A model generated the notes under the pieces. The model worked only from the letters and a program-made list of their open reading frames with translations. It was not told where the DNA came from and ran no database searches. A DNA stretch of 64,000 bases from an uncultured Mediterranea sp. (lineage in GTDB: Bacteria > Bacteroidota > Bacteroidia > Bacteroidales > Bacteroidaceae), in NCBI GenBank assembly GCA_945831575.1, contig CAMACX010000010.1:1-64000 (forward strand), read 5' to 3'. Positions 27,921-35,983 of this stretch are shown one piece after another. Positions within the stretch are counted from its first letter, which is position 1, and every line of letters starts with the position of its first letter. Both the position numbers and the translations under genes were made by a program.

Positions 27921-28670
27921 TTAATATTCTGTATGACTCTCTAACCATTTTTCGGCCATTTGCAGGGTCTCTATCTTGCCTACATCAAAGAAATTCATCT
28001 GTTCCGGTTGATAGGCCTGGATTTGGGCTTCGTGACAGGTCGATATGTAGAAAGGGGTTATGGAGAACTTTCCTGTCCAAGGCTCTTGTCCCATCCAGCG
28101 GTAGAGGGTAGGGGAGATGACATGTATGCCGTTGAAGGCCAGTGGTGTATAGTGATGGGTGTCGAGGCTCAGGCCGGCAGGGAGTACCTCACCTGTGCTC
28201 TGATTGATCCATCCTTGTAGGCGGTTCGCTTTATCGAAGAGCAGGTAGCGTGAGGTCGTGCGCTGACTGACCAGAAGTGTGGCATCCGCTTTGCTTTTCA
28301 AGTGGTGACGATAGAGTGCGGCGAGGTCTATGTCTGCAATGATGTCCGCGTTGTGCACCAAGAAGGGCTCTTCGCCGTCCAGGAGCGGCTTGGCCTTAAG
28401 GATGCCTCCCCCCGTGTCGAGCAGTTGGTCACGCTCATCGCTGATGTGGATGCGGAGACCAAAGGAGTGCTTGGCTTGCAGGAAGTCAATAATCTGCTGT
28501 CCAAAGTGGTGGATATTGACAGTAATCTCATCAAAGCCGGCCTTCTTGAGTCGCAGGATGACCCGCTCCAGCATGGGTATGCCACCTACAGGCACCAGTG
28601 CTTTCGGCTGCTGGTCGGTCAATGGACGGAGCCGTGTACCCAATCCGGCTGCAAATACCAATGCTTTCAT
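27921..28670 (-). CDS. MurU-like sugar-1-phosphate nucleotidyltransferase
   Basis: A 249-aa nucleotidyltransferase with the N-terminal NTP-binding signature AAGLGTRLRPLT followed by PKALVPVGG, and the Asp-containing VHNADIIADID. Length and pattern fit MurU-type (N-acetylmuramate 1-phosphate uridylyltransferase) enzymes, though GlmU-N or RmlA-like sugar nucleotidyltransferases share these motifs. Its ATG directly abuts the TAG stop of the kinase gene upstream (TAGATG), so the two are translationally coupled. The neighbour resembles AmgK, the anomeric MurNAc/GlcNAc kinase that makes the substrate for MurU in Pseudomonas peptidoglycan recycling, so UDP-MurNAc salvage is the leading hypothesis. 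Confidence 0.8.
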   Translation of the reverse strand: MKALVFAAGLGTRLRPLTDQQPKALVPVGGIPMLERVILRLKKAGFDEITVNIHHFGQQIIDFLQAKHSFGLRIHISDERDQLLDTGGGILKAKPLLDGEEPFLVHNADIIADIDLAALYRHHLKSKADATLLVSQRTTSRYLLFDKANRLQGWINQSTGEVLPAGLSLDTHHYTPLAFNGIHVISPTLYRWMGQEPWTGKFSITPFYISTCHEAQIQAYQPEQMNFFDVGKIETLQMAEKWLESHTEY

Positions 28671-30101
28671 CTAATTTCTGGCTTTAAAGGTCTGTTCGAT
28701 GTTCTGCTCGCGGTGCGTCAGGTTCACTTGTACGCCAAACGCTTTGTTAAGGTGCTCAGCGAGATGCTGGGCGCAATAGACGCTGCGGTGCTGCCCGCCC
28801 GTACATCCGAAGCATACTGACAGGTTGGTGAAGCCTCGCTCCATGTAGCGCTTCACACTGGCATCCACCAGCGCATAGACATGCTCAAGGAAAGTGGTGA
28901 TTTCTCCATCATCCTCCAGAAACTTGATGACCGGCTCGTCCAGTCCTGTGAAAGGTTTGTAGCGTTCATACTTTCCCGGATTGTTCACTGCGCGGCAGTC
29001 GAATACGAATCCTCCACCGTTGCCGCTCGGGTCATCGGGAATGCCTTTCTTATAGGCAAAGCTCATTACCTTCACTACCAACCGCCGCTTCTGCAGTTCA
29101 TCGGTGAATTGCTTCATCTCCGTGAGTTCTCTCAACACTTGGCAGAGGTAAGGGTACTCCGGATAAGGATTCTGGAGTAGCTGGCGCAGGTTCTCGATAG
29201 CGAAGGGTACGCTCTGTATGAAGTGAGGTTTCTTCTCGAAGTAGCCCCGGAATCCGTAGGCACCCAGCACCTGCATGGTGCGGAAGAGTACGAAGTGGCG
29301 CAGTTGGGCATAGAAGTAAGCCTCATCTACGGGTTGGTATTTGCGCAATGCATTGATATACTCCTTCAGCAACTCCTCGCGCAAGCTCTGCGGGTAGTTG
29401 GCCTTCGCTTGCCAGAGAAAGGAGGCCACGTCGTAATAGACCGGTCCCTTGCGTCCGCCCTGAAAGTCGATGAGCCAAGGTTCGCCCTCCTTGATCATCA
29501 CGTTGCGGCTCTGGAAGTCGCGGTACATGAAGGTGGCCGATGAACTACGCAGCAGTACGTCAGCCATCTTCTGGAAGTCGTCCTCCAGCCGGTCCTCTTG
29601 GAATGGAAGCCCGGTTGCTTTCAGGAAGCAATACTTAAAGTAGTTCAAGTCCCAGAGGATGCTCCGGCTGTTGAACTCCGCTTGTGGGAAGCAGACTCCG
29701 AAGTCCATGCCGTCAGCCCCGGCAAACTGTATGGCGGGCAACAGGCGCATTGTCTTGCGCAGTAGCTGCTTTTCCTCCTCATCGAATACACTCGTCTTGC
29801 GTCCTTTCTCGATGGCATTGAAGAGGAGCGTGTCACCCAGGTCCTCTTGTAGATAATAGAGGTCGTTGTCCGACTGGATGAGCACTTCGGGTACTGGAAG
29901 CTGCTTGCTTCGAAAGTGGTGCGCCATATAGAGGAAGGCGCGGTTCTCCTCCACTGACTCACCGCTCACGCCAATCAGTGTCGGCTGGCCGTGCAGGCGG
30001 AAGTAGCGTCGGTTAGATCCCGATGCAGGCATCTCATCAATTGATTCCGGTTCGTGTCCGGTAAAGGTTATGTATAGTTTCCTCAGTTCTTCAGTAATCA
30101 T
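28671..30101 (-). CDS. AmgK-like sugar kinase fused to a RapZ C-terminal domain
   Basis: A 476-aa two-domain protein. The first about 330 residues are an aminoglycoside-phosphotransferase-like kinase: a nucleotide-binding N-lobe, the catalytic loop MYRDFQSRNVM (the H/R-x-D-x(4)-N variant, here R-D) near residue 195, and the metal-binding LIDFQGG. This is the fold of AmgK, which phosphorylates the anomeric carbon of MurNAc and GlcNAc. The last about 135 residues match the C-terminal domain of RapZ/YvcJ (SFAYKKGIP, VFDCRAVNNPG, CFGCTGGQHRSV), which in E. coli binds glucosamine-6-phosphate. The N-terminal P-loop ATPase of RapZ is absent. The gene overlaps the upstream nuclease gene by 4 bp and abuts murU-like downstream. 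Kinase substrate is inferred. Confidence 0.85.
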   Translation of the reverse strand: MITEELRKLYITFTGHEPESIDEMPASGSNRRYFRLHGQPTLIGVSGESVEENRAFLYMAHHFRSKQLPVPEVLIQSDNDLYYLQEDLGDTLLFNAIEKGRKTSVFDEEEKQLLRKTMRLLPAIQFAGADGMDFGVCFPQAEFNSRSILWDLNYFKYCFLKATGLPFQEDRLEDDFQKMADVLLRSSSATFMYRDFQSRNVMIKEGEPWLIDFQGGRKGPVYYDVASFLWQAKANYPQSLREELLKEYINALRKYQPVDEAYFYAQLRHFVLFRTMQVLGAYGFRGYFEKKPHFIQSVPFAIENLRQLLQNPYPEYPYLCQVLRELTEMKQFTDELQKRRLVVKVMSFAYKKGIPDDPSGNGGGFVFDCRAVNNPGKYERYKPFTGLDEPVIKFLEDDGEITTFLEHVYALVDASVKRYMERGFTNLSVCFGCTGGQHRSVYCAQHLAEHLNKAFGVQVNLTHREQNIEQTFKARN

Positions 30102-31030
30102 AATTCTTCGATTTCTTGAGTAGATAGTCCTGTAATTTGAGCGATAAGGTTAAGTTCAATCCCTGCAGTTCTCATCTTGCGTGCATTCTCCTTCTTCTCT
30201 TCGGCTCTTCCTTCGGCTCTTCCTTCGGCTCTTCCTTCAGCACGTCCTTCAGCACGTCCTTCAGCACGTCCTTCTTCCCGTCCTTCGGCTCTTCCTTCAG
30301 CACGTTCTGTGTTGATGTTGTCGCGCAGAATGACCACATTATCCAGATGGCGGTAGTAAGCATCCAGCTCAGCCTTGGTCAAGCGGTCTAATTTGAGTCG
30401 TTCACGAGCCTCGGGTAATCCAGGTGCATTGGCCTCATCAGGTATTTCGCCGGTATTGAGGAAGTAGATCCATTGGTCGATGGGAACTATCGACCACTTA
30501 TTGAAGTCGTTCACGCGCAGGATGAAGTATTCCGGATAGAGCTGGCTGACGGTATTCACGTTGAAGGTCTGTCTCTGGAACGGTGTAAGATTGAGCAACT
30601 CGTTGTTGTGGAGTCCGCGAAACTCGGTTTTGCCGTGATAGACATAGTCGCTACCGCTGCCTAGGGCAAAATATACAATATTTATACTATATACTTTGCG
30701 CACCTTCTCGTAGCCCTCACCACGATTGATGTACTCCGTCACCAGTTTCGAGGTGCCGAACAGCATGCGCTGGAAGTAGGCGTACTCGTTGTTGTTCTGT
30801 ATCTCAAACAGGATGAGCCGGCCTTGGCTGTCCTCTGCCAGCAGATCTACCCGGTTGTACTTATCATACTCGCTCTCCTGGTTGCTTTCGCTTTCGAGCA
30901 GTTTCACGATGGTAATCGGTTCATTGAGCAGCGTGGTCATCAGACCTTCAAGCACAGCAAAGTTGGCCTTGTTGCGGAGTAGCCGCTTCATGGCCCAGTC
31001 AAAACGGATATATTTGTTACTCACTTCCAT
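30098..31030 (-). CDS. Rpn-type PD-(D/E)XK nuclease family protein
   Basis: A 310-aa protein of the PD-(D/E)XK nuclease/transposase family (Rpn, recombination-promoting nuclease). The start MEVSNKYIRFDWAMKRLLRNKANFAVLEGLM is typical, and the catalytic core is visible as YNRVDLLAED followed by RLILFEIQN (D...E-x-Q). The C-terminal part contains a run of about nine EGRA tetrapeptides, encoded by a 12-bp DNA repeat, followed by a short helix (LIAQITGLSTQEIEEL) that ends many family members. A promoter (TATTTTTGC, TTG 20 bp further) lies 31 bp upstream. Its ATGA overlap with the kinase gene suggests co-transcription. Rpn proteins are often strain-variable; whether this copy is active or domesticated is unknown. 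Confidence 0.85.
   Translation of the reverse strand: MEVSNKYIRFDWAMKRLLRNKANFAVLEGLMTTLLNEPITIVKLLESESNQESEYDKYNRVDLLAEDSQGRLILFEIQNNNEYAYFQRMLFGTSKLVTEYINRGEGYEKVRKVYSINIVYFALGSGSDYVYHGKTEFRGLHNNELLNLTPFQRQTFNVNTVSQLYPEYFILRVNDFNKWSIVPIDQWIYFLNTGEIPDEANAPGLPEARERLKLDRLTKAELDAYYRHLDNVVILRDNINTERAEGRAEGREEGRAEGRAEGRAEGRAEGRAEGRAEEKKENARKMRTAGIELNLIAQITGLSTQEIEEL
30198..30306. repeat. 12-bp coding minisatellite in the Rpn-type gene
   Basis: About nine tandem 12-bp units in two subtypes (minus-strand GAAGGAAGAGCC and GAAGGACGTGCT), each encoding EGRA. Because units are multiples of three, copy-number change keeps the reading frame. Confidence 0.9.
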
Positions 31031-31060
31031 GGCTTCATTCTATTCTGTTGATTTATGGAG

Positions 31061-31092
31061 GCAAAAATAGCATTATCTTATGAGATGCACAA
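31061..31092 (-). promoter_or_regulatory. Promoter of the Rpn-kinase-nucleotidyltransferase unit
   Basis: Minus strand TTG (31090-31092), a 20-bp spacer and TATTTTTGC (31061-31069), ending 31 bp before the Rpn-type ATG. Given the overlaps of the three genes, it may drive all of them. Confidence 0.75.
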
Positions 31093-31259
31093 GGAATCTC
31101 GGGATTTTCTGTAATTTTTGCGGACACTTATCATTTTATTGTTATCACTTGAAACCTCCTTTTACTGCGGTTTGCCGGCCGAAATCAGGCCTCTTGACCT
31201 TGGAAATGGGGCATTAATGAGAAATAACAGTCTATGATTCTTCTTTTTTTTGAAAAAAG

Positions 31260-31292
31260 TTTGGATGATTAAAACAAAACAGTATATCTTTG
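31260..31292 (+). promoter_or_regulatory. Promoter of the fimbrillin-like lipoprotein gene
   Basis: TTTG (31260-31263), 21-bp spacer, TATCTTTG (31285-31292). The ATG follows 23 bp after, with an A-rich leader. Confidence 0.8.
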
Positions 31293-31315
31293 TGGAAATC
31301 TTTAATCTTTAAAAA

Positions 31316-32254
31316 ATGAAAATACTTAATTCCAAAACCGTTGCCTTACTGGCAACACTACTTGTTTCGTTCTCCTTCTTCTCGTGTGTCAACCAGATCC
31401 AAGATGATAGTGGGACAGACGCAGACGAAAAAGTGACTGTCAACATTTCATTCTCTGGCTTCAATTTCTCCTATGATGAAGATGATGTGACCACCCGTGC
31501 TGACCAGACAGCTGCTGATGCCCAAGTTAACCGCATTGCCCTCGCTGTGCTGGATAAGGATGGGACGATTGTCTTTAGTTCGAAAAAGAATGCAACGGTT
31601 GACACCGAAGATTTCGACAAGATTTCCTGTGAGCTGCTCCTTGGTGACTACACCTTTGTGGCTGTAGCTCACAAGGCCAGTGCGGACACCGAAGAGGCTG
31701 CTGACATCACCTCTTCCACAGTAGCCACCATCACCAGTTCCAAGGTGCTCAAGACTTTTGCAGCCGTGCAGCCTGTCACCATTGTGCGGGGAAACAATAC
31801 GGTCAACCTGGCTTTCGGTAAGCGCATCACTTCCACCTTCCAGCTTTATACTACCGATGAAACCCCGGCCGAGGTTGCCTCGTGTGAGATTACCCTGAAG
31901 CCAGCCGGGTCAACGACCACGACTGCGGCCTATAAGTTTGACCCTTCCACGGGACTTACGTCCGATTCTTATCAGAACAAGGTAGAGTTCCTGCGCAGCA
32001 ACTCTGAGACGGGTACTTTCCAGAACATGGCTCTCAATGTACATTGCTTCCTCAAAGAGAATCCACAGACGATTACAGTTGCAGTTGTTATGAAGGATGC
32101 TTCAGGCAATGAGGTGAAGAGTTACACGTTCAATGATGTATCCATGGCTCCTCACCGCACCACGCGTGCGGCGGGTAAGTTCTTTCACGCCTCAGCTGGT
32201 GGCTCCTTTACTTTTGACAACTCAGATGACACCACGCTCGATGTCCCTTTCTGA
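31316..32254 (+). CDS. Mfa2/FimB-like fimbrial lipoprotein
   Basis: A 312-aa predicted surface lipoprotein. The leader ends in the lipobox FSFFSC. The body is beta-rich and resembles the FimB/Mfa2 and fimbrillin-like families of Bacteroidales: an N-terminal beta-sheet domain (VTVNISFSGFNFSYDEDD), a central aromatic strand pattern and, near the end, VSMAPHRTTRAAGKFF, similar to the conserved segment (basic-x-R-T-x-x-x-G) near the end of the first domain in these proteins. Mfa2/FimB subunits anchor and limit pilus rods at the surface. No fimbrillin rod gene is adjacent, so it may be an orphan surface lipoprotein. It is preceded by a consensus promoter and followed by a terminator, so it is monocistronic. 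Confidence 0.6.
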   Translation: MKILNSKTVALLATLLVSFSFFSCVNQIQDDSGTDADEKVTVNISFSGFNFSYDEDDVTTRADQTAADAQVNRIALAVLDKDGTIVFSSKKNATVDTEDFDKISCELLLGDYTFVAVAHKASADTEEAADITSSTVATITSSKVLKTFAAVQPVTIVRGNNTVNLAFGKRITSTFQLYTTDETPAEVASCEITLKPAGSTTTTAAYKFDPSTGLTSDSYQNKVEFLRSNSETGTFQNMALNVHCFLKENPQTITVAVVMKDASGNEVKSYTFNDVSMAPHRTTRAAGKFFHASAGGSFTFDNSDDTTLDVPF

Positions 32255-32268
32255 TTAACTGATTAAGG

Positions 32269-32315
32269 TCCTCCCTCCCTCTCCTTCTAACAGCAGGGTG
32301 AGGGAGGATTTTTTT
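32269..32315 (+). terminator. Terminator after the fimbrillin-like gene
   Basis: Arms TCCTCCCTC and GAGGGAGGA pair perfectly and are followed by seven T residues. Typical intrinsic terminator. Confidence 0.88.
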
Positions 32316-32416
32316 GTTCTTTCCGTAGTGGTCTATGTTCTTTCCTTGGGGCACCACCCTGTCTGTAGACCAACGTTCATTATTCTATGGTTTATGCGCA
32401 TGGTTTCCTTCTCAAC

Positions 32417-32586
32417 TCATTTTAGATGTAGCGTTTTCCATCCATCTGCCCATGTTATTGCGAAGAAACCGTCGGTGTCTGGCTCTTTCCGTTGCTCACC
32501 ACGGACTCTTTAGCAACATTATCTATAATATAATTGCCGAGTTCGCCCAATATAGTCGATATACTTGCGATAATGTGAGGCGTAAA
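32417..32586 (-). pseudogene. Decayed C-terminal fragment of a second caspase-family gene
   Basis: Reading the minus strand gives GELGNYIIDNV, then VSNGKSQTPTVSS, and after a one-base frame loss ITWADGWKTLHLK and a stop. These align with the end of the adjacent intact gene (DELSSYVITNV, VVNGKSQTPTLSTS, ISLTDGWKELKLK). At the DNA level GTGTCTGGCTCTTTCCGTTG is shared exactly. The frameshift and an in-frame stop upstream mean that it cannot encode a full protein. It is about 57 codons long, lies on the same strand just downstream of the intact copy, and is probably the remnant of a tandem duplication. The rest of the 425-bp gap holds only the terminator above and a weak hairpin near 32650. Confidence 0.8.
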
Positions 32587-32678
32587 CTACCAAAGTAGGC
32601 ATCCCGATAATACTATTAGCGTAGTTAGCGCCTACACATGGTTTAAAGAAACGTTTGCTCATTATAAAAGCAAGTATG

Positions 32679-35012
32679 CTATTTTAATTTTAATTCTTTC
32701 CAACCATCAGTTAATGAGATAGATGTAGATAGTGTTGGTGTCTGGCTCTTTCCGTTGACTACGATTGATTGTTGTTTTACATTTGTAATTACATAGCTAC
32801 TAAGTTCATCTAGGTTCATATTACCCTTTGACTCTTTCAGCTTCTTCAACATGAAATAGGTGAACATTCCATGGCTTTTTGTTTTATATGGGTAGGCTGT
32901 TTCCTGTCCAGAAGCTGCACAGAAGACTACCATGTTGCCTTGTGGTTCGTCAGCTTTTGATTTGATGGCCACTCCGCGTGCAGATGCCAACATGCCATTT
33001 CCACGCAATGCACCGCTGAAGCAGGCATCAAGGAATACAAATACCTTGTTGGCTGGTGTGTTACCCAAAGACTTGTATAAAGTATTAAGGGATATTCCCG
33101 TTGAAACATCAGAACTTATTGCATCCACGGGGAGCAGATAGGCTTCCTTTGAATACTCGTCAGGTACTCCATGTCCAGCAAAATAGAAGATAACTTTAGC
33201 CTCATTGTTATAAGCTTCAGCCACTTGCTTAATCCAATTCAGTTCGTACTTGATGTTATTATAAGTGGCATCAGCCTTATAATGTATGTTTTTGGCAGGG
33301 ATACCTAAAGTCTTTTGACAATACTCCTTGAATATCCATCCGTCATTGCTGGCGAAATCCACCTTTTTTTCGTTTTGATAGTTCTCATTAGAAATGATGA
33401 TAGCAAAAGTCTTATCGTTAATTTCAGCATTAACAGGAATGTCAACGTCAACATCCGACTTGCCCACATTCAGTGAGATGGTTGAAATTGTCTGTTTGCC
33501 TTGATTGTCATTCGATGCAACAGGATTGATGCTGATAGGATCAAAGTTGTATTCAACCTGCGCAATACTGTAGTTAAGCGAAGCTTGGTTGTTGAATGTA
33601 TATGCTTCATTCTGAGATAACCTAAATTCACATTTAGCCAATCCTATACCGTCATTTTGAATAAAGTAGGATGGTTGCTTGGTACACTCAGCAAATTTGT
33701 TTTTGAAGTTCTCAGCCTTTGCAATGGGTACTGGAACGAGTAATTTACCTCCAATTGTACTTTCGATTAAGAATGTTTCATGGTCTGGGTCATACCTTCC
33801 GATAGTAAAATCATTCTGAATATTATTGGCATATAAACCAAGATAGGCTGTTTGTGCTTTCTTGGTAAGTTCTATGACTTTCTGTTGGCGGGTTTGTTCA
33901 TTCACCCTCGTCTGCCATACGGTAGTCTTCTCAAATTCGCCTTTCTTTTGCCACTCATTTATAAATTGTTCGACATAGCTTTGGGCAAAAGTACTAAAAG
34001 ACTGTTTCTTTTTGATGGCAAAAGACACATCTGCAAACATACAGGGAAGCACTTCATTGCCATCAGTATTATAGATGCCGTATAGTTTTCCGTCCTTTGT
34101 CACCTTGAGAAGACCATTGTCTGTTTCTCTAATCTCTTTATACTCATTTTTTAGAATAACATCTCCTGCTTTATTCACAGCTCCATATTTCCCATTGATA
34201 CAATATGTTTGACATGTTCCATTTAGAAATGTATATGATGTTTCAATTTTCTCCTTATATGTGCATGTAACAATGTTCTTTAAGTTCTTGTTTGCCAAAC
34301 CATATAATCCATTCTTTTTTACGGAGCAGAGTATTAAGTTGTCATTTCTTAGTGCATCGTAATCTATTTCCTGATAAGGTTGTGGTTGTGTGAATGTATA
34401 TTGGACCCATTTATAGCCGTCACTTCTCTGTCTTGGTTCAACGCGAAGAACAGGTTGTTCAATCCCTTGTTTCAACAAGATCGCCTCGGCTTGTGAGTAA
34501 AACTCATCAATAATGTAAACAGAATACCAAGCATAAGGATTATTCTTATTCTTTTGCTTTTGCTTTTCTTCTGCCTCCTCCTTCAAATTTTTAGCAATAA
34601 TGTATCTCTTATTCATATATTCTACAAATAAATTATCATAAACTTCTTTCTCCTTTTCCCATTCGTCGTGTTTTTTCTTCCATTCATTATATTCTTCCTT
34701 TAATGCAGGGTCTGGCATATAGAATTCGATAAAGGCATCGTATGCTTTGTATTTTATACCACCAAAAGCTATTACCTTACCTAACTTATTGCAGAATCCA
34801 TATTGTGTTTCTGTTCCAACTTGTTTTCCGATGAGATACCATCCACCACTGTTTTTATTGTATTCTACAATGACATACTTTGTCTTCAACTGATTGGCAA
34901 CAGCAACATTCTGAGCTTGAATGTTGATAGACATACATACTATGAACAAAATGAATGATTCTCTTATTCTTCCCATACCTTGCTTATTTTGTTTGGTTAC
35001 TATGTTACTCAT
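32679..35012 (-). CDS. Exported caspase-family protein with WG-type repeats
   Basis: A 777-aa ORF; the likely start is Met13 (34976), which begins a hydrophobic leader (ESFILFIVCMSINIQAQ) cut near QAQ, so export is predicted. A helical, lysine-rich segment (about residues 95-165) is followed by WG-like beta repeats with KNGLYGLANKNLKNIV, INGKYGAVNKAGDVIL and DGKLYGIYNTDGNEVL. The last about 220 residues are a peptidase C14 (caspase-like) domain with catalytic His614 in YFAGHGV and Cys664 in FLDACFSG (ORF numbering). Such proteins are common in Bacteroidota; their targets are unknown. A minus-strand -7 element (35086-35094) and an inverted repeat (35020-35039) lie upstream. A decayed second copy of its C-terminus lies downstream. 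Confidence 0.85.
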   Translation of the reverse strand: MSNIVTKQNKQGMGRIRESFILFIVCMSINIQAQNVAVANQLKTKYVIVEYNKNSGGWYLIGKQVGTETQYGFCNKLGKVIAFGGIKYKAYDAFIEFYMPDPALKEEYNEWKKKHDEWEKEKEVYDNLFVEYMNKRYIIAKNLKEEAEEKQKQKNKNNPYAWYSVYIIDEFYSQAEAILLKQGIEQPVLRVEPRQRSDGYKWVQYTFTQPQPYQEIDYDALRNDNLILCSVKKNGLYGLANKNLKNIVTCTYKEKIETSYTFLNGTCQTYCINGKYGAVNKAGDVILKNEYKEIRETDNGLLKVTKDGKLYGIYNTDGNEVLPCMFADVSFAIKKKQSFSTFAQSYVEQFINEWQKKGEFEKTTVWQTRVNEQTRQQKVIELTKKAQTAYLGLYANNIQNDFTIGRYDPDHETFLIESTIGGKLLVPVPIAKAENFKNKFAECTKQPSYFIQNDGIGLAKCEFRLSQNEAYTFNNQASLNYSIAQVEYNFDPISINPVASNDNQGKQTISTISLNVGKSDVDVDIPVNAEINDKTFAIIISNENYQNEKKVDFASNDGWIFKEYCQKTLGIPAKNIHYKADATYNNIKYELNWIKQVAEAYNNEAKVIFYFAGHGVPDEYSKEAYLLPVDAISSDVSTGISLNTLYKSLGNTPANKVFVFLDACFSGALRGNGMLASARGVAIKSKADEPQGNMVVFCAASGQETAYPYKTKSHGMFTYFMLKKLKESKGNMNLDELSSYVITNVKQQSIVVNGKSQTPTLSTSISLTDGWKELKLK

Positions 35013-35019
35013 AAATCGA

Positions 35020-35039
35020 ACAATAATATATTTTATTGT
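35020..35039. promoter_or_regulatory. Inverted repeat upstream of the caspase-family gene
   Basis: ACAATAA and TTATTGT separated by 6 bp, in the leader region between the -7 element and the start. It could be an operator or just A/T-rich symmetry. Confidence 0.3.
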
Positions 35040-35085
35040 AATATTCGGATTGCATTAGTTTTACTTGCAGCTGATTGCTGCGGGT

Positions 35086-35094
35086 GCAAAATTA
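35086..35094 (-). promoter_or_regulatory. -7 element for the caspase-family gene
   Basis: TAATTTTGC on the minus strand matches TAnnTTTG about 110 bp upstream of Met13. No well-spaced -33 element is evident. Confidence 0.45.
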
Positions 35095-35135
35095 CTAAGT
35101 TTTTTCAATAATGTGCTTGTGGTTGGCAATATTTT

Positions 35136-35609
35136 TCATGACCCTTTAAAAGTACTGGATTCAATCTTGGAAATAGCATTTCCTTCATCTACCTCACCAA
35201 ACCATTCTTTCAGTTTGTTCATGGCCTGAGCTTTGATTTCGGGGGTGATGTTGCTCCCTACGGTGTTGAGAACCCAGAGGAGCGCAGTGAGGTCATCGGA
35301 GTAGCCGGCTACCGGGATGAAGTCGGGTATGAGGTCCACGGGAAGGATGAAGTAGCCCAAGACTCCGATTATTTTGGCTTTTTCAGCGGTACTGACTTGT
35401 GGTGACTGCAAGACATAATAGAGTGTCAGGGCGGCGTAGATGACTTTCATGCCGGCCTGCTTGGCTACGCTCTTTATCTTGTTCCATAGCTTGCTCTCGT
35501 CGTAGTGTGAGCTGTAGCTCTCCACGTTGGTGGGGACTTTCGTACTCATATCATTCTTCTTGTTTTCCATTGTCAGGCGCATGTTTTTACTCTCTGATAT
35601 TTGCTGCAA
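35136..35609 (-). CDS. DUF1232 (YkvA-family) membrane protein
   Basis: A 157-aa ORF; Met14 (35570, MENKKND) or Met21 are also plausible starts. The DUF1232 core is clear: KAKIIGVLGYFILPVDLIPDFIPVAGYSDDLTAL, a hydrophobic hairpin with the family signature P-x-D-L-I-P-D. The region before has an amphipathic helix (VIYAALTLYYVLQSP). Members of this family are small membrane proteins of unknown function. The length and charge are normal. It stands alone on the minus strand, with a repeat-rich gene-free stretch upstream. Confidence 0.85.
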   Translation of the reverse strand: MQQISESKNMRLTMENKKNDMSTKVPTNVESYSSHYDESKLWNKIKSVAKQAGMKVIYAALTLYYVLQSPQVSTAEKAKIIGVLGYFILPVDLIPDFIPVAGYSDDLTALLWVLNTVGSNITPEIKAQAMNKLKEWFGEVDEGNAISKIESSTFKGS

Positions 35610-35704
35610 AAATCGGAAGAAGTGTTGAAAAGACCAAGTGATTTCCTCTGTTTTATAGCATATAGCGGCTATTTCCTTGTCTTTTGATGCCTGCTTCTGG
35701 GCAG

Positions 35705-35760
35705 TTAACTGTTCGCGGCTGGATATTTAACTGTTCGCTGCTAAGGAGTTAAACATCCAG
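35705..35760. repeat. Direct and inverted repeats upstream of DUF1232
   Basis: TTAACTGTTCGCGGCT (35705-35720) is repeated as TTAACTGTTCGCTGCT (35727-35742), 22 bp apart. Overlapping it, CTGGATATTTAACT (35719-35732) and AGTTAAACATCCAG (35747-35760) form a 14-bp inverted repeat with one mismatch. Confidence 0.75.
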
Positions 35761-35799
35761 TTCTGACAGCTTAACTCTTCAGATGCAGGGCTGCTGTTA

Positions 35800-35872
35800 G
35801 TGCGCAACATCGTTTCACATCCTACACTTTTGTCGATTTTTTTTTCTTAATTCACAAAATGTATCATTGTGT
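35800..35872 (+). repeat. 73-bp direct repeat, copy A
   Basis: Starts GTGCGCAACATCG and ends ATTGTGTT. It is about 80 percent identical to copy B at 36640-36712, in the same orientation. Confidence 0.8.
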
Positions 35873-35909
35873 TTTGGTGTGAGGTGAGTCAGCCGTAGGA
35901 CTGCCGTTC

Positions 35910-35964
35910 CTCTAATCGGACTCTAATCGGACTCTAATCTTTCTCTAATCAATCTCTAATCCGG
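35910..35964 (+). repeat. Five tandem 11-bp units (CTCTAATCnnn)
   Basis: Units begin at 35910, 35921, 35932, 35943 and 35954 and share CTCTAATC with three variable bases (GGA, GGA, TTT, AAT, CGG). An inverted half-site AATTAGAG follows at 35965-35972. Confidence 0.9.
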
Positions 35965-35983
35965 AATTAGAGTTGGATTAGTG

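Noticed and set aside
30098-31030. The Rpn-type gene as a sign of a mobile element
   Set aside because: No terminal repeats, transposase genes or target duplications; the gene lies in an overlapping operon with housekeeping-like neighbours.
32298-32598. Plus-strand ORFs of 71 and 87 aa after the fimbrillin-like gene
   Set aside because: They overlap the terminator T-run and the caspase remnant on the other strand, and show no family resemblance.
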